Source: Prevotella sp. UBA2850
Lineage (GTDB): Bacteria; Bacteroidota; Bacteroidia; Bacteroidales; Bacteroidaceae
Length of the DNA: 64,000 bases
Assembly: GCA_002350805.1 (NCBI GenBank)
Contig: DEFO01000051.1
Span: 1 to 64,000 of the forward strand
Direction of reading: 5' to 3'
The translations under genes were made by a program, and so were the position numbers. The notes beneath the pieces are model-generated. The model searched no databases, was not told the DNA's origin, and worked only from the letters and a program-made list of their open reading frames with translations. Positions within the stretch are counted from its first letter, which is position 1. Each line of letters starts with the position of its first letter. Positions 8,464 through 17,520 of the stretch are shown in pieces.

Positions 8464-11400
8464 TCAAAATCTTACATTCAAGCCGAGTGAGAAACTGGGA
8501 CGGTCAGACAACTGAATGGTAGAGAATCCGCCTTGTGTGGGCGTCTGTCCTTTCAGGTCGGGGTCGCAGATGGTAAAGAGGTTATAGGCCGACGCTGTCA
8601 GTTCGAGGCGTGAGATGCCAATGCGGCTAAGTAACTGACGACTGAACTCGTAGGTAATGCTGAGCGACTGCATTTTCAGGTAGTCGGCACTCACTACACG
8701 CAGGTTGGAATAGTCGTACATATCCCAATAGTTGTCGCCAAGGGGGTACACATCATTAAAAGAGCTGAAGCTCGTCCACAGGCGGGAATATTCGAAATAG
8801 GCCCTATTGCTGGTGGTGAGAATGGCAGGCAGCGTGGTATGCATCTCGTCGCCGGGGAATCTCCAGCGGTCTATATAATCACGGCTGTAGTTCTTATTGG
8901 CGTAGATCTTGTTGCCGTATCCGCCAGAGGCAGCATTACCGTACATAGCGAACAAGCGGGTCTTGGCTCCAAGAGAGTAGCCCAAGGTGATATTGGCACG
9001 CCAGTTCTTGTAACGGAAAGTATTCGTAAGTGATCCCTGAATATCGGCATCACGCTTGCCACTGGCCTCAAGCACGGTGGTATAGAAGTCAGCCTTCTCC
9101 AATCCACGGACTGCAGCGATGTTATCGAACCAATCGTCGATGAGCGGACCGCCGTTCACAGGCGACAGACCCAGGAAGCGGTAGCTGTAGAAGGTGTTGA
9201 CACTCTTACCCTTCACCATGGCCGTACCATTGAGGAAGTTGCTCAGCGTGTAGTCTTGTGCATCCGGACGGGTATCCAGGGTGTTGATAATCTTTGAGAT
9301 GGATGTGGAGAGCGTCCAACGGAAGTTCTTGGTCTGTATGGGCGTGGCCGTGATGTCGAACGAATAGCCTTTGTTGGTGACGTCGCCACCATTGATGATG
9401 TACGAGGTGACACCGTTGACGGTAGAGACTTTTTTCGACATGAAAGCATCTTTGGTCTTCTTGTAGAAGACTGATGCCTCCATCGCCAGGCGGTGGTTGA
9501 AGAAACTCATGTCGAGTCCCAGGTTCCACGACTGGGTCTTTTCCCATTTCAGGTCGGGGTTTGGATTCTTCTCGATGTTGGCCAGAAACTGGTTGTAGTA
9601 AGTCGACATGCCCCCTTTGCGGATGGTCATGACAGGACTTTCGCTGTCGAGCATGTTGCCTTGGAAACCGTACGACAGTTTCAAAGTGGTGTAGTCAATC
9701 CATTGGGCCTTGCTGACAAGGCTGCTCAGGTCGTAGCTGCCTGATGCCGACCAGATGGGCAGGAACCGTTCGTTGCTGCGGTCGCCAAAACGGTTGGAGG
9801 CATCTACACGGCCGTTCACATTGACACGCCAAAGGCGCTTGTACCCGAATGAGAAAGAGGCATAGGTGGAGAACTGGTTCGTCAGGTTGTCGGTAAATGC
9901 CATGACATTGGACGTTTTCCATGCCCCATAAGCCTGATAGATGGTGGGGTCGATATCGTTGGCCACCAGCAGTCCGCGGTCGCGGTAGTAGCCGCGTTCT
10001 GTATAGCTGTGGTTGCGGTTGCGGTCGGAATTGATCTCAACACCAGCTGTGGCATCGATATTATATTTCTCGTCTTCCCCGAAATACTTGTTGGCATCAA
10101 TCTGGAAACGGGCCGTATAGTTAAAATCTCGTGTCGTGGATTTTCTTATCTCACCACCTACCGGACAACTGGAGTCAGCTACTCTGTCAGCGTCAATGGG
10201 TACGCCATAGTCTGATTCGCGCAGTCTTGCGATGTGGTAGGTCTTCTCACCCCACCATCCCTCTTGATCTGTGTTTTGATAGGTCAGCGAGAGGATGGCA
10301 TTGGCATGCAACCAGTTGGTGAATGTGAACTGCAGGTTGGTGTTAAACGTCATCGAGTTGGTTGCCTGCTTCCTGTATGAGTTTTCCAACTCGTTGAGAA
10401 TATTGTAATTGTAGTTATAAGTTGAGCTGATACCTGGTTTGTAGAAGTAGTACGAGCCATCTTCATTGTATGCCGGTATGGCGCGGTTGGTGGTATAGGC
10501 ATAGTCCATGGGGGCTATCTCATCCTGATAGTAGCGGCGGTCGCTATGGTAGCCGTTGAATGAGAATGAGGCAGTCAACCAATTAGAGAACGTATTATCC
10601 AGGTTCATCGCATAGGTATAGCGCTCGTTGCGGTTAGCCTTGATCACGTCATCGTCGTGGTTATATCCTATAGAGGCATAGTAGCGCGATGTCTTCGAAC
10701 CACCGCTCACGCTCAGCGAGTGCTGGGTGCTCAGTGAGTTCTGGGTAAGCAGCTTAAACCAGTCAGTATTCTCCGACTCTGCCTTAGTGATCGCATCTAC
10801 AAACTCCTGATAGGTTATTTTCCTGTTGTACAGGTCAGACAACAGTCCCTCGTAGCCCACAGGCGCCATATTGCCGTCATAGGGATAGTGGTCGTGATAC
10901 AGTTCACGAGAGAACTGTATACGCTCCTTGGCACTCATCACATTGACAGAACGGTCGCTATAGTGCGGACGCAGCTTTGCATTCATGGAGAAATTATAGC
11001 TTACCTCCGGTTTTCCTTCTGATCCGCGTTTGGTTGTCACGACGATAACGCCATTGGCAGCCTTGGTACCGTAGATCGCCGTGGCGGCAGCATCCTTCAA
11101 GACGTCGATACGGTCGATATCCTGCGGGTTGATACCCGAGATAGCATTACCGATACGGTTTACATAATCCGGGTCGTTGAGCTCTTCGGGTGACACATTC
11201 ACCGGGTCATGGATGATGATACCATCCACCACCCACAGCGGTTCACGGTTACCGATCAGCGTGGAGGTACCACGAATACGGATCTTCGGAGCTACACCCA
11301 CCTCGGCAGAGTTGTTGGTGATAAGCAGGTCGGGTATGCGGCCTTCGAGCATCTGGTCGAGTGACGACATGTCCGAGCGGGCCAGGTCTTCCATCTTGGC

Positions 11401-12042
11401 TGAGCTGACAGCCGAGGTGAGCGAGCGCTTGTCGAGCACCTGATAGCCGGTGACCACTACCTCGTCGAGCTCATGGCCGGAAACCATGATGATGTCCTGG
11501 GTGACCGTCTTTGTGCCGGCGGCAATGGTCTTATAGACCGTCTCCATGCCCACGTACGAGAATTTGAGCACGGTCTTGTCGTTGGGAATCTTGAATGTGT
11601 AGAAACCGTCGGCGTCGGTCACGGTGCACACACGGCTCTCGCCGATGCACACAGGCACGCCGATGAGCGGATTGCCCTCGTTGTCTTTCACGATACCTTT
11701 CACGGTGCGCTCGCCGTTGTTACGCTTCAGTGGCGTGATGGTGACGATGCCGTTGTTCTCTTCGCTTTGGCAGCCAATCTGGCGCATCACCTTGTTCATT
11801 ACTTGCCTGGTTGGGGCATTGGTTTCGTTGACAGTCACCCTAGGCAGGCTTTTCAGTTCGTCGGCATTGTAGAGAAACTGGATCTTGGTTTGCCGTTTCA
11901 CCTCGTCGAGGAACTGTTTCACCGTCACGTCTTTCATGTGGACCGTGATGCGGGTGTTGTCGAGAGTCTGTGCCGGCAAGCTAATGGCCATCACCAGGAA
12001 AGCCATGAGTGCCAGACACCTTTTCAGGATTGTTTTTCGCAT
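8464..12042 (-). CDS. SusC/RagA-family TonB-dependent transporter with STN domain
   Basis: Outer-membrane TonB-dependent importer of about 1192 residues. In order: signal peptide; STN (secretin/TonB N-terminal) domain with VTVKQFLDEVKRQTKIQFLY; carboxypeptidase-like regulatory domain (GNPLIGVPV to FSYVGMET); TonB box region DEVVVTGYQ; plug with IRIRGTSTL and VVDGIIIHDP; a 22-strand barrel ending LGLNVRF. The frame is open into the FecR gene, but the start at 12042 (MRKTILKRC) gives a proper signal peptide. STN-bearing SusC proteins signal through FecR-type anti-sigma factors, fitting the two genes upstream. It ends next to SusD, with which it forms the importer. Confidence 0.93.
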   Translation of the reverse strand: MRKTILKRCLALMAFLVMAISLPAQTLDNTRITVHMKDVTVKQFLDEVKRQTKIQFLYNADELKSLPRVTVNETNAPTRQVMNKVMRQIGCQSEENNGIVTITPLKRNNGERTVKGIVKDNEGNPLIGVPVCIGESRVCTVTDADGFYTFKIPNDKTVLKFSYVGMETVYKTIAAGTKTVTQDIIMVSGHELDEVVVTGYQVLDKRSLTSAVSSAKMEDLARSDMSSLDQMLEGRIPDLLITNNSAEVGVAPKIRIRGTSTLIGNREPLWVVDGIIIHDPVNVSPEELNDPDYVNRIGNAISGINPQDIDRIDVLKDAAATAIYGTKAANGVIVVTTKRGSEGKPEVSYNFSMNAKLRPHYSDRSVNVMSAKERIQFSRELYHDHYPYDGNMAPVGYEGLLSDLYNRKITYQEFVDAITKAESENTDWFKLLTQNSLSTQHSLSVSGGSKTSRYYASIGYNHDDDVIKANRNERYTYAMNLDNTFSNWLTASFSFNGYHSDRRYYQDEIAPMDYAYTTNRAIPAYNEDGSYYFYKPGISSTYNYNYNILNELENSYRKQATNSMTFNTNLQFTFTNWLHANAILSLTYQNTDQEGWWGEKTYHIARLRESDYGVPIDADRVADSSCPVGGEIRKSTTRDFNYTARFQIDANKYFGEDEKYNIDATAGVEINSDRNRNHSYTERGYYRDRGLLVANDIDPTIYQAYGAWKTSNVMAFTDNLTNQFSTYASFSFGYKRLWRVNVNGRVDASNRFGDRSNERFLPIWSASGSYDLSSLVSKAQWIDYTTLKLSYGFQGNMLDSESPVMTIRKGGMSTYYNQFLANIEKNPNPDLKWEKTQSWNLGLDMSFFNHRLAMEASVFYKKTKDAFMSKKVSTVNGVTSYIINGGDVTNKGYSFDITATPIQTKNFRWTLSTSISKIINTLDTRPDAQDYTLSNFLNGTAMVKGKSVNTFYSYRFLGLSPVNGGPLIDDWFDNIAAVRGLEKADFYTTVLEASGKRDADIQGSLTNTFRYKNWRANITLGYSLGAKTRLFAMYGNAASGGYGNKIYANKNYSRDYIDRWRFPGDEMHTTLPAILTTSNRAYFEYSRLWTSFSSFNDVYPLGDNYWDMYDYSNLRVVSADYLKMQSLSITYEFSRQLLSRIGISRLELTASAYNLFTICDPDLKGQTPTQGGFSTIQLSDRPSFSLGLNVRF

Positions 12043-12088
12043 CTCTCTTTGTGTTTTTTGGTGAATAAATGATGATGTATGATTATTA

Positions 12089-13339
12089 TTATTTCTTCCG
12101 GATGATGATAGATCCGTCGCGCTGTTCCATCTCCACGTCGCACACGGTGGTGATGGCGCTGATGACCCGCTCGATGCTGCCATAGCGCTCCAGCGAGCCT
12201 GTGAAGTGGATGGAGCGCAGACTGTTGTCGCGGAACACCACCTTGTCGATGTTGTACCACTGTGCCAATACGCTCATCAACTGTTGTAAGGTACTGTTCT
12301 CAAAGACAAACGTACCCGTGTTCCATGCGGTGTAGGGGGTGGTGTCGACGTCAGCAATGGACAGTTGAGAATTGACAACGGACAATTCTTGTCCGGGCTT
12401 CAGCATCTGCTCCTTGCCGCTGCTGGGAGTAAAGCCCACGGAGCCGCGAACCAAGGTGACGGTCGTCTTGCTCTTCGCGTCTCTCTCTGTCTTCACCCAG
12501 AACTCCGTGCCATAGACCTTGATGCTGCCTTGCGGCGTGTGGACAATGAAGGGGCGGCTTTGGTTCTTGGCCACAAAGAAGTAGGCCTCGCCTTGCAGCT
12601 CCACCTCGCGCTTGCTGCCAGTGAAGTGGAGAGGGTAGGAGAGTGTAGTATTGTAATTAAGGTGTACGCGCGTACCGTCGTCGAGGGTCATCCAGAACTC
12701 CTTGTCGTGGTGGGTGACCAGCGTGGCCGCCTCTTCAAAACGCGAGTTGACTGTTGTGGACGGGTCGATGGACAATGGTTGCTGTGTGGTGGTTGAGGGC
12801 TGTTGAGACTCGGTTTTCCCGGCATTGGTGCTGACAGACAACATCTGCTTCATGTTGGTGACGACGTGCTGCTGTCCGCCAATGGTGAGCACAGCCTCGT
12901 TCTTGCCGTTCTCTTCCGATTGTGCCATCGCCGTGAGTACCTCTTCCGACAGAGTGGGGGGAGTGGTGGCATGACGCACGCCATACCAGTAGGCACCCAC
13001 CACGAGCAACAGGATGGCTGCTGCCACGCGGAGCAATTTCTTGAAGGAGATAGGTGACGAATGGCCGGCCGACTGTTCGCCTTTCGGGGTGCCGAGCTCG
13101 TTGGCGGAACCTTGTGTGTGGTCGATTCTCTCACGGAACTTCTGCCATGCGGCATTCTTGTCGATGGAGTGATAAAGATGGTAACTGGCAACAAAGTCAT
13201 CAGAGTTCATCAGCTCGTCAAACTGTTGTTTATTTTCCGGACTCTCGTCCAGCCATGCGTCGAGCTGCTGTTGGTCATCCTCAGTGAGCTGGCCCGTCAG
13301 CAGGTTGTATAGAATATCGTTAATGTCTTTGTGTGCCAT
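12089..13339 (-). CDS. FecR-family anti-sigma factor
   Basis: Inner-membrane signal transducer of 416 residues that holds the neighbouring ECF sigma factor and releases it when the STN domain of SusC signals substrate. The cytoplasmic N-terminal helical part (DINDILYNLLTGQLTEDD) is followed by one transmembrane helix (RVAAAILLLVVGAYWYG), a periplasmic FecR domain (FWMTLDDGTRVHLNYNTTL, GEAYFFVAK, VYGTEFWV) and a C-terminal DUF4974 (FENSTLQQLMSVLAQWY). Near residue 326 the peptide VVNSQLSIAD is encoded by a sequence like the intergenic TTGTCAATTCTCAACTGTC repeats, an apparent in-frame insertion. It precedes SusC by 46 bp. Confidence 0.93.
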   Translation of the reverse strand: MAHKDINDILYNLLTGQLTEDDQQQLDAWLDESPENKQQFDELMNSDDFVASYHLYHSIDKNAAWQKFRERIDHTQGSANELGTPKGEQSAGHSSPISFKKLLRVAAAILLLVVGAYWYGVRHATTPPTLSEEVLTAMAQSEENGKNEAVLTIGGQQHVVTNMKQMLSVSTNAGKTESQQPSTTTQQPLSIDPSTTVNSRFEEAATLVTHHDKEFWMTLDDGTRVHLNYNTTLSYPLHFTGSKREVELQGEAYFFVAKNQSRPFIVHTPQGSIKVYGTEFWVKTERDAKSKTTVTLVRGSVGFTPSSGKEQMLKPGQELSVVNSQLSIADVDTTPYTAWNTGTFVFENSTLQQLMSVLAQWYNIDKVVFRDNSLRSIHFTGSLERYGSIERVISAITTVCDVEMEQRDGSIIIRKK

Positions 13340-13456
13340 ATCTAGTTTCCCTTTTTTGAACCTATTGACGTAAAGATTGTAAAAATGGGTGACAAGGGCA
13401 TCGAGCTTTTTTGCTTTTTTTGCAAAAAAGTTAAAAAACGTAATTAAACAGGAATG

Positions 13457-14017
13457 CTAGGAGAGCATTTGCAGCAGCAGGAGCATCTGGGTGTCGGTGA
13501 GCATGTCGCGCAGCGTGTCCAGAGCACGTTGTTTCTGCTTTTTCACGCTGTTGGCAGAAATCTGCAAGGCTTCGGCAATCTCCTTCACTTTGCGTTTCTC
13601 CATGCTTTGCAGCAAAATGAGGCGTTGCCGTTCGGGCAACTGGTCGATGGCTGCAAACAATTGGTTGTAGACTTCCTCTTTGATGTAGCTGTTCTCTACA
13701 TCAATCTCATTGACAGGAGGGTTTAACCTAATATATTTACTGGCTGCTTTCTGTTTCCGTTGGAGATCAAAAACATGGTTCCTGACAGCATTATAGAGAT
13801 ACACCCGAAGGGAGGGAACACTCGTAAACTCCGTCTTATTTTCCCATATTTGTGAAAAGACATCCTGCACAATGTCTTCGGCCATTGCTTGATCACTGAT
13901 ATAATTAAGTGCATACATGACCAAAGCCTGATAAAAGCGGTCGTAAGTTTGGTGGAACGAATCCTCACTCCACATCACTTGCTCTGACTTAATAAAATAC
14001 CGCTTATCTATTGACAT
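13457..14017 (-). CDS. ECF sigma factor (RpoE-like, Bacteroidetes FecR-linked type)
   Basis: Extracytoplasmic-function sigma factor of 186 residues that should direct RNA polymerase to the SusC operon. Region 2 (FYQALVMYALNYISDQAMAED, then VQDVFSQIWE) and region 4 (QLPERQRLILLQSMEKRKVKEIAEAL, with the helix-turn-helix SANSVKKQKQRALDTL) are both intact. A start a few codons downstream (MWSEDSFHQ, residue 15) is equally plausible. It is 117 bp upstream of fecR and has its own consensus promoter. Expected to be held by FecR until the STN domain of SusC is engaged. Confidence 0.93.
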   Translation of the reverse strand: MSIDKRYFIKSEQVMWSEDSFHQTYDRFYQALVMYALNYISDQAMAEDIVQDVFSQIWENKTEFTSVPSLRVYLYNAVRNHVFDLQRKQKAASKYIRLNPPVNEIDVENSYIKEEVYNQLFAAIDQLPERQRLILLQSMEKRKVKEIAEALQISANSVKKQKQRALDTLRDMLTDTQMLLLLQMLS

Positions 14018-14045
14018 ATTATCACAAGAATTCCCTTCTCATGCG

Positions 14046-14075
14046 CAAAGGTATATATTTTTTTTGCAATACAAA
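14046..14075 (-). promoter_or_regulatory. Primary-sigma promoter for the ECF/FecR/SusC operon
   Basis: On the minus strand TTTG, 18 bp, then TACCTTTG, matching the Bacteroidetes -33 TTTG / -7 TAnnTTTG consensus. Start of transcription would fall about 20 bp before the sigma ATG. Confidence 0.65.
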
Positions 14076-14093
14076 CAAATTAATAAGAAAAAT

Positions 14094-14788
14094 CCCAGTT
14101 CGGGATAAGAAAGTTGTCAAAAAGTTGGTAATCTGAGATATTTTTTGTACCTTTATATCTGAATCCCAATCACTTATAAAGTTAAACAAAAGAATATACT
14201 CATAATTACCGACTACAAAATTACAGAAATTTTCTGTGCCGTGGATGAATTTTGCAAAGAATTTGATAAGGAAGTAGAAAAAAAGTCCCTTATGTCGTCA
14301 GACGGTAAGCCTCGCCGTTACCGCAAGGCCTCTCTGTCGGACAGCGAGATTATGACCATCCTGATAGTGTTCCAGTTCGGTTCGTTCCGCAATTTCAAGC
14401 ACTACTACCTGTTCTTCATCAAGCAGCATCTGAAGTCAGATTCCCCCAATGCCGTTTCGTACAACCGGTTCGTTGAGCTTCAGAGCCGCGTGTTCTTCCA
14501 GATGATGTTCTTCCTGAACCTCTCAGCCTTCGGACGTTGCTCATGCCCATGTGGGACAAAATCATGCTGCGTAAAAGGTGCATCATCGAGACCATCAATG
14601 ACATGCTCAAAAATACGGCTCAACTCGTGCATTCAAGACACAGGTCGGTCAACAACTTCATCATGAACATGGTGGTTGCTCTGGCTGCATATTGCTTCTT
14701 CGACAATAAACCGCAGGCCCTTCAAGGATATTACATCGAAAACACCAAGCAACTTATGCTATTTTGACAACTCTTATCCCGAACTGGG
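14094..14788 (+). mobile_element. Internally deleted IS982-type insertion sequence
   Basis: Element of about 695 bp bounded by inverted ends. The left end, 14094-14120, starts CCCAGTTCGGGATAAG and continues to GTTGTCAA. The right end, 14764-14788, is its reverse complement apart from a 2-base difference. The transposase inside matches the IS982 family at both its N- and C-terminus, but a central part is missing; complete members are near 1 kb. Because both ends remain, it could be mobilised by a transposase acting in trans. No clear target duplication was seen. Confidence 0.85.
14202..14767 (+). pseudogene. IS982-family transposase, internal deletion and frameshift
   Basis: N-terminal part, from ITDYKITEIFCAVDEFC at 14205, and C-terminal part (KIMLRKRCIIETINDMLKN to LAAYCFFDNK) are in different frames, joined near 14530 where the central DDE catalytic region should be. 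The expected ATG is ATA at 14202, leaving only a GTG at 14241 as possible start. The middle third, including catalytic acidic residues and the invariant DxTPL region, is gone, so the protein cannot be active. The terminator TGA lies inside the right inverted end, as is common for compact insertion sequences. Confidence 0.85.
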
Positions 14789-15134
14789 GTATTTATATTA
14801 CTTTCATCGTCTTATACCTTTGAATTATGAGTAATAATTCAAAGGTCATGTACCTATGACTCATCATTAGCTTTTGAAAGAATCTATAGCTTAGGGATTT
14901 AATCATTGAACACGGGCGGAAAACGAGATAATTTGTACATTTCCGCCCAAGATAAGATGGTCTGCTGACGCGCGTAATTATAGTCATTCATCCTTTTCAA
15001 AGTGGACTCAATTAATGAATTACATGACTCAATTAATATCTAATTACACGGTAATTATATGTTTTAAAAACATTCGCTGAATCGTTACTCTATTGCTGTT
15101 TTACGTTAAAATAACAAAAAATATTGTTCTTCCC
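14789..15134. other. AT-rich intergenic region with a short AATTA array
   Basis: No gene seen. At 15010-15058 AATT recurs at 15010, 15018, 15031, 15042 and 15053 (partly 11 bp apart), a shorter relative of the phased array at 19978-20105. The two arrays bracket the sigma-barrel regulon. The rest is AT-rich without recognisable signal. Confidence 0.5.
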
Positions 15135-15168
15135 GTGCAGTCTTTTTCTTCATCGTAGCACTTAATAA
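15135..15168 (+). promoter_or_regulatory. Putative ECF-dependent promoter A (autoregulation of the sigma-barrel gene)
   Basis: GTGCAGTC at 15135-15142, 18 bp, then CTTAATAA at 15161-15168. The same pair with identical spacing occurs at 16892 and 17521, in front of the next two transcription units. The predicted transcript would begin only a few bases before the sigma start codon. Confidence 0.65.
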
Positions 15169-15179
15169 ATAGATACGTT

Positions 15180-16889
15180 ATGCTGACAATGGAGATAACA
15201 CGGCTGATAGAACGGTGCAGACAGGGGGATGCGGATGCCCTCGGAGAACTGTACAAGGCATACGCCCGGCAGATGAGGGCCGTGTGCCGACGCTATATCA
15301 GCGACGAGCAGACGGTGGAGGACGTGCTGCACGACGCTTTCGTGATTATCTTCACTTCGTTCGACAGTCTGCGCGATGTCGGGCGGGCAGAGGCATGGAT
15401 GACGGCCATTACGAGGAACGTGGCATCGAAATGCAAGGATCATCTGGAGGCATTGCCAACGGTTTCGCTCGAAGAGACGAGCGAGGCGGAGCTGATTGCC
15501 GCCGAAAACGAGGAAAAGGATGTGAGAGGTGTCCCGCTAAGTGAGGTTGTTAGGATGATTGACAGATTGCCTAATGGCTACGGACAGGTCTTCCGCCTGT
15601 CTGTGTTCGAGGGCATGTCGCACAAGGAGATTGCCGACATGCTGGGCATTGAGCCACATTCGTCATCATCACAACTGGCACGGGCAAAGAAGATGCTGCG
15701 CAAGATGATGCAGCAGTATTGGGTGGCCGGGCTTCTGCTGCTACTGGTTCCCATTACGTTCTTCCTGCTCCATAAAGGAGAGACGACAGTTAAGGATGAA
15801 AAGCCAGCCATAGCGAAGCAGAAAGGCATGCCGAAAACGCCAAAAGAGTCTCCGACGGAACGACCACAGGAACCTGTGATTGTCACATTACCCGTGCATC
15901 GTGCAACCTTCATCGCAACTGACGCCCTGCAATCGGCCATCGCCCAAGCAGCAGATTCCATCACGGCTGACACCTTATCAACCATGGTAGCTCAAGTGCA
16001 GACGAATCCTAACGCTACAGCGACAGACACTTTACGCAAGGTGGAGATACCGCAATATAATATGGCCGACTTATTCCTTAACAAGCCAACCATCAGCACT
16101 AATGGCGACAAGAAATGGTCTTTGCAGCTGGCATACGCAGGGCAGTTCGACGAGCAGAACCGCTATAACCAACCGTTCAGTTTTAAGCCCACACCGTCAG
16201 ATGCACACTCTCTGCCTGGACCATCCCCAAGCCCAATTATTCCGAGCAGCATTGACAACTGGACGGACTATGCCTCCTATCTGGCCAACAACCCAGAAGC
16301 CGTAAGCGACAAGACACGCAGCGTCATCATGCGCATCGTCCTGAACAATGCCAACAAATCTGACGAGGACAAGATTCTGCGCACCAGCCGCCACCAGATG
16401 CCCGTCACATGGTCGTTGGCTTTAAAATACAGATTGAATCGTCGCATCGGACTGGAGTCGGGCCTCAGCTACAGCCGCCTGACTTCCGACTTCGAGATGG
16501 GTGCCGACGGCAATACCATCCGTGAGCAGCAGGCCATCCACTACCTCGGCATACCCATGAAGGGCATTTATAATATACATGGCGGAAAACGATGGGGGCT
16601 CTACGGCAGCCTCGGTCTGACGACAGAAATACCCGTCCGTTCTACCCTCCACTCCGACTACTTTGTGAATGGGCTGTATGAGGCCAGCGACAAGACCACC
16701 ATCCGTACACCGTGGCAGTGGTCTCTCGGCACAGGTCTCGGTCTGCAGTACCACCTCACGCCCAACGTCGGTTTCTTCGTGGAGCCAAGCCTGCAGTACT
16801 ATATCCCGATGAAGACTGACATAGAGACCTTCCGCACCGAGCATCCGTTCACGTTTTCCCTGCCACTGGGCATCAGATTCACGTGGTAG
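15180..16889 (+). CDS. ECF sigma factor fused to a transmembrane helix and outer-membrane beta-barrel
   Basis: A single 569-residue polypeptide with three parts. Residues 4-180 are an ECF sigma factor: region 2 (LIERCRQGDADALGELYKAY, VEDVLHDAF) and region 4 (LPNGYGQVFRLSVFEG, then the helix-turn-helix MSHKEIADMLGIEP and SSQLARAKKMLRKM). Residues 181-198 (WVAGLLLLLVPITFFLLH) are one transmembrane helix preceded by basic residues, so the sigma part is cytoplasmic. A Pro/Thr-rich periplasmic linker to about 300 leads to an outer-membrane beta-barrel (about 313-569; HYLGIPMKGIYNI, GLYGSLGLTTEIPV, terminal LPLGIRFTW with the aromatic end typical of BAM substrates). There is no separate anti-sigma gene. 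The protein appears to bridge both membranes or to be cleaved. The second ATG at 15189 (MEITRLIERC) may be the true start. Confidence 0.85.
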   Translation: MLTMEITRLIERCRQGDADALGELYKAYARQMRAVCRRYISDEQTVEDVLHDAFVIIFTSFDSLRDVGRAEAWMTAITRNVASKCKDHLEALPTVSLEETSEAELIAAENEEKDVRGVPLSEVVRMIDRLPNGYGQVFRLSVFEGMSHKEIADMLGIEPHSSSSQLARAKKMLRKMMQQYWVAGLLLLLVPITFFLLHKGETTVKDEKPAIAKQKGMPKTPKESPTERPQEPVIVTLPVHRATFIATDALQSAIAQAADSITADTLSTMVAQVQTNPNATATDTLRKVEIPQYNMADLFLNKPTISTNGDKKWSLQLAYAGQFDEQNRYNQPFSFKPTPSDAHSLPGPSPSPIIPSSIDNWTDYASYLANNPEAVSDKTRSVIMRIVLNNANKSDEDKILRTSRHQMPVTWSLALKYRLNRRIGLESGLSYSRLTSDFEMGADGNTIREQQAIHYLGIPMKGIYNIHGGKRWGLYGSLGLTTEIPVRSTLHSDYFVNGLYEASDKTTIRTPWQWSLGTGLGLQYHLTPNVGFFVEPSLQYYIPMKTDIETFRTEHPFTFSLPLGIRFTW

Positions 16890-16891
16890 CC

Positions 16892-16925
16892 GTGCAGTCT
16901 TTTCGCAGTCCGGCGAACTATATAA
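16892..16925 (+). promoter_or_regulatory. Putative ECF-dependent promoter B
   Basis: GTGCAGTC at 16892-16899, 18 bp, CTATATAA at 16918-16925, identical spacing to promoters A and C. It lies immediately after the sigma-barrel stop and 33 bp before the lipoprotein ATG. Confidence 0.65.
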
Positions 16926-16957
16926 GTAAAGAGACGTTTATTATAACTTTGTAGAAT

Positions 16958-17509
16958 ATGAAGTATTACAAACCCATCGCTTGGATGATGGCGATAGCCA
17001 TTGCCAGCATGACGATGACTGCCTGCAGTCTTGACAGTGATGAACCCGAAAAGCCCTTCACGACGTGTCCGTCGGAAAAGGGCATACTCTATGCCTGTGG
17101 CATCAGCCAGTCGGAAACCCGCGCTGCCAGTGACGCGCAGGATGTGCTCTTCACTGAGGATGACATTGAATGGTTCAATGTGACCACTCGCGAAATCAAG
17201 TTCAAGGACATGGACGAACCGCTTTACAAGCGTATGCAACCCTTCCACAAAATCGAGTTCCATCTGGGCGACGATGCCCTGTTTGTAGTCAGTAGTTTCG
17301 TCGGTGACTGGGACAGCAGGACATTTACCAATCTCGTCCTGCATTATGATGTGATTACTGACCCTAACCAGGGACACTATTATCTGCAGGACTGCTATCC
17401 TCTTCAGTTCGCCGATACTGACGAGGTGAAAGCTAATCGCATGAAGAATGCCTCACAGTGGGAAACATTCACGAAATATCTTGAAAGCAAGGGAAAGTTG
17501 AAGAAATAG
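16958..17509 (+). CDS. Lipoprotein of unknown function in the sigma-barrel regulon
   Basis: Protein of 183 residues with a clear lipoprotein signal: MKYYK, a hydrophobic stretch, then MTMTACSLD with the lipidated Cys at 23. The mature part is acidic with no transmembrane segment; two further Cys (TTCPSEKG near 36-41, YACGIS near 45-50) and a later Cys in LQDCYP could form disulfides. I do not recognise a domain. It has its own copy of the GTGCAGTC/CTATATAA promoter and is therefore probably a target of the sigma-barrel protein. It could be a binding partner or sensor for the barrel; that is inference. Confidence 0.8.
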   Translation: MKYYKPIAWMMAIAIASMTMTACSLDSDEPEKPFTTCPSEKGILYACGISQSETRAASDAQDVLFTEDDIEWFNVTTREIKFKDMDEPLYKRMQPFHKIEFHLGDDALFVVSSFVGDWDSRTFTNLVLHYDVITDPNQGHYYLQDCYPLQFADTDEVKANRMKNASQWETFTKYLESKGKLKK

Positions 17510-17520
17510 TCACATTCTCT

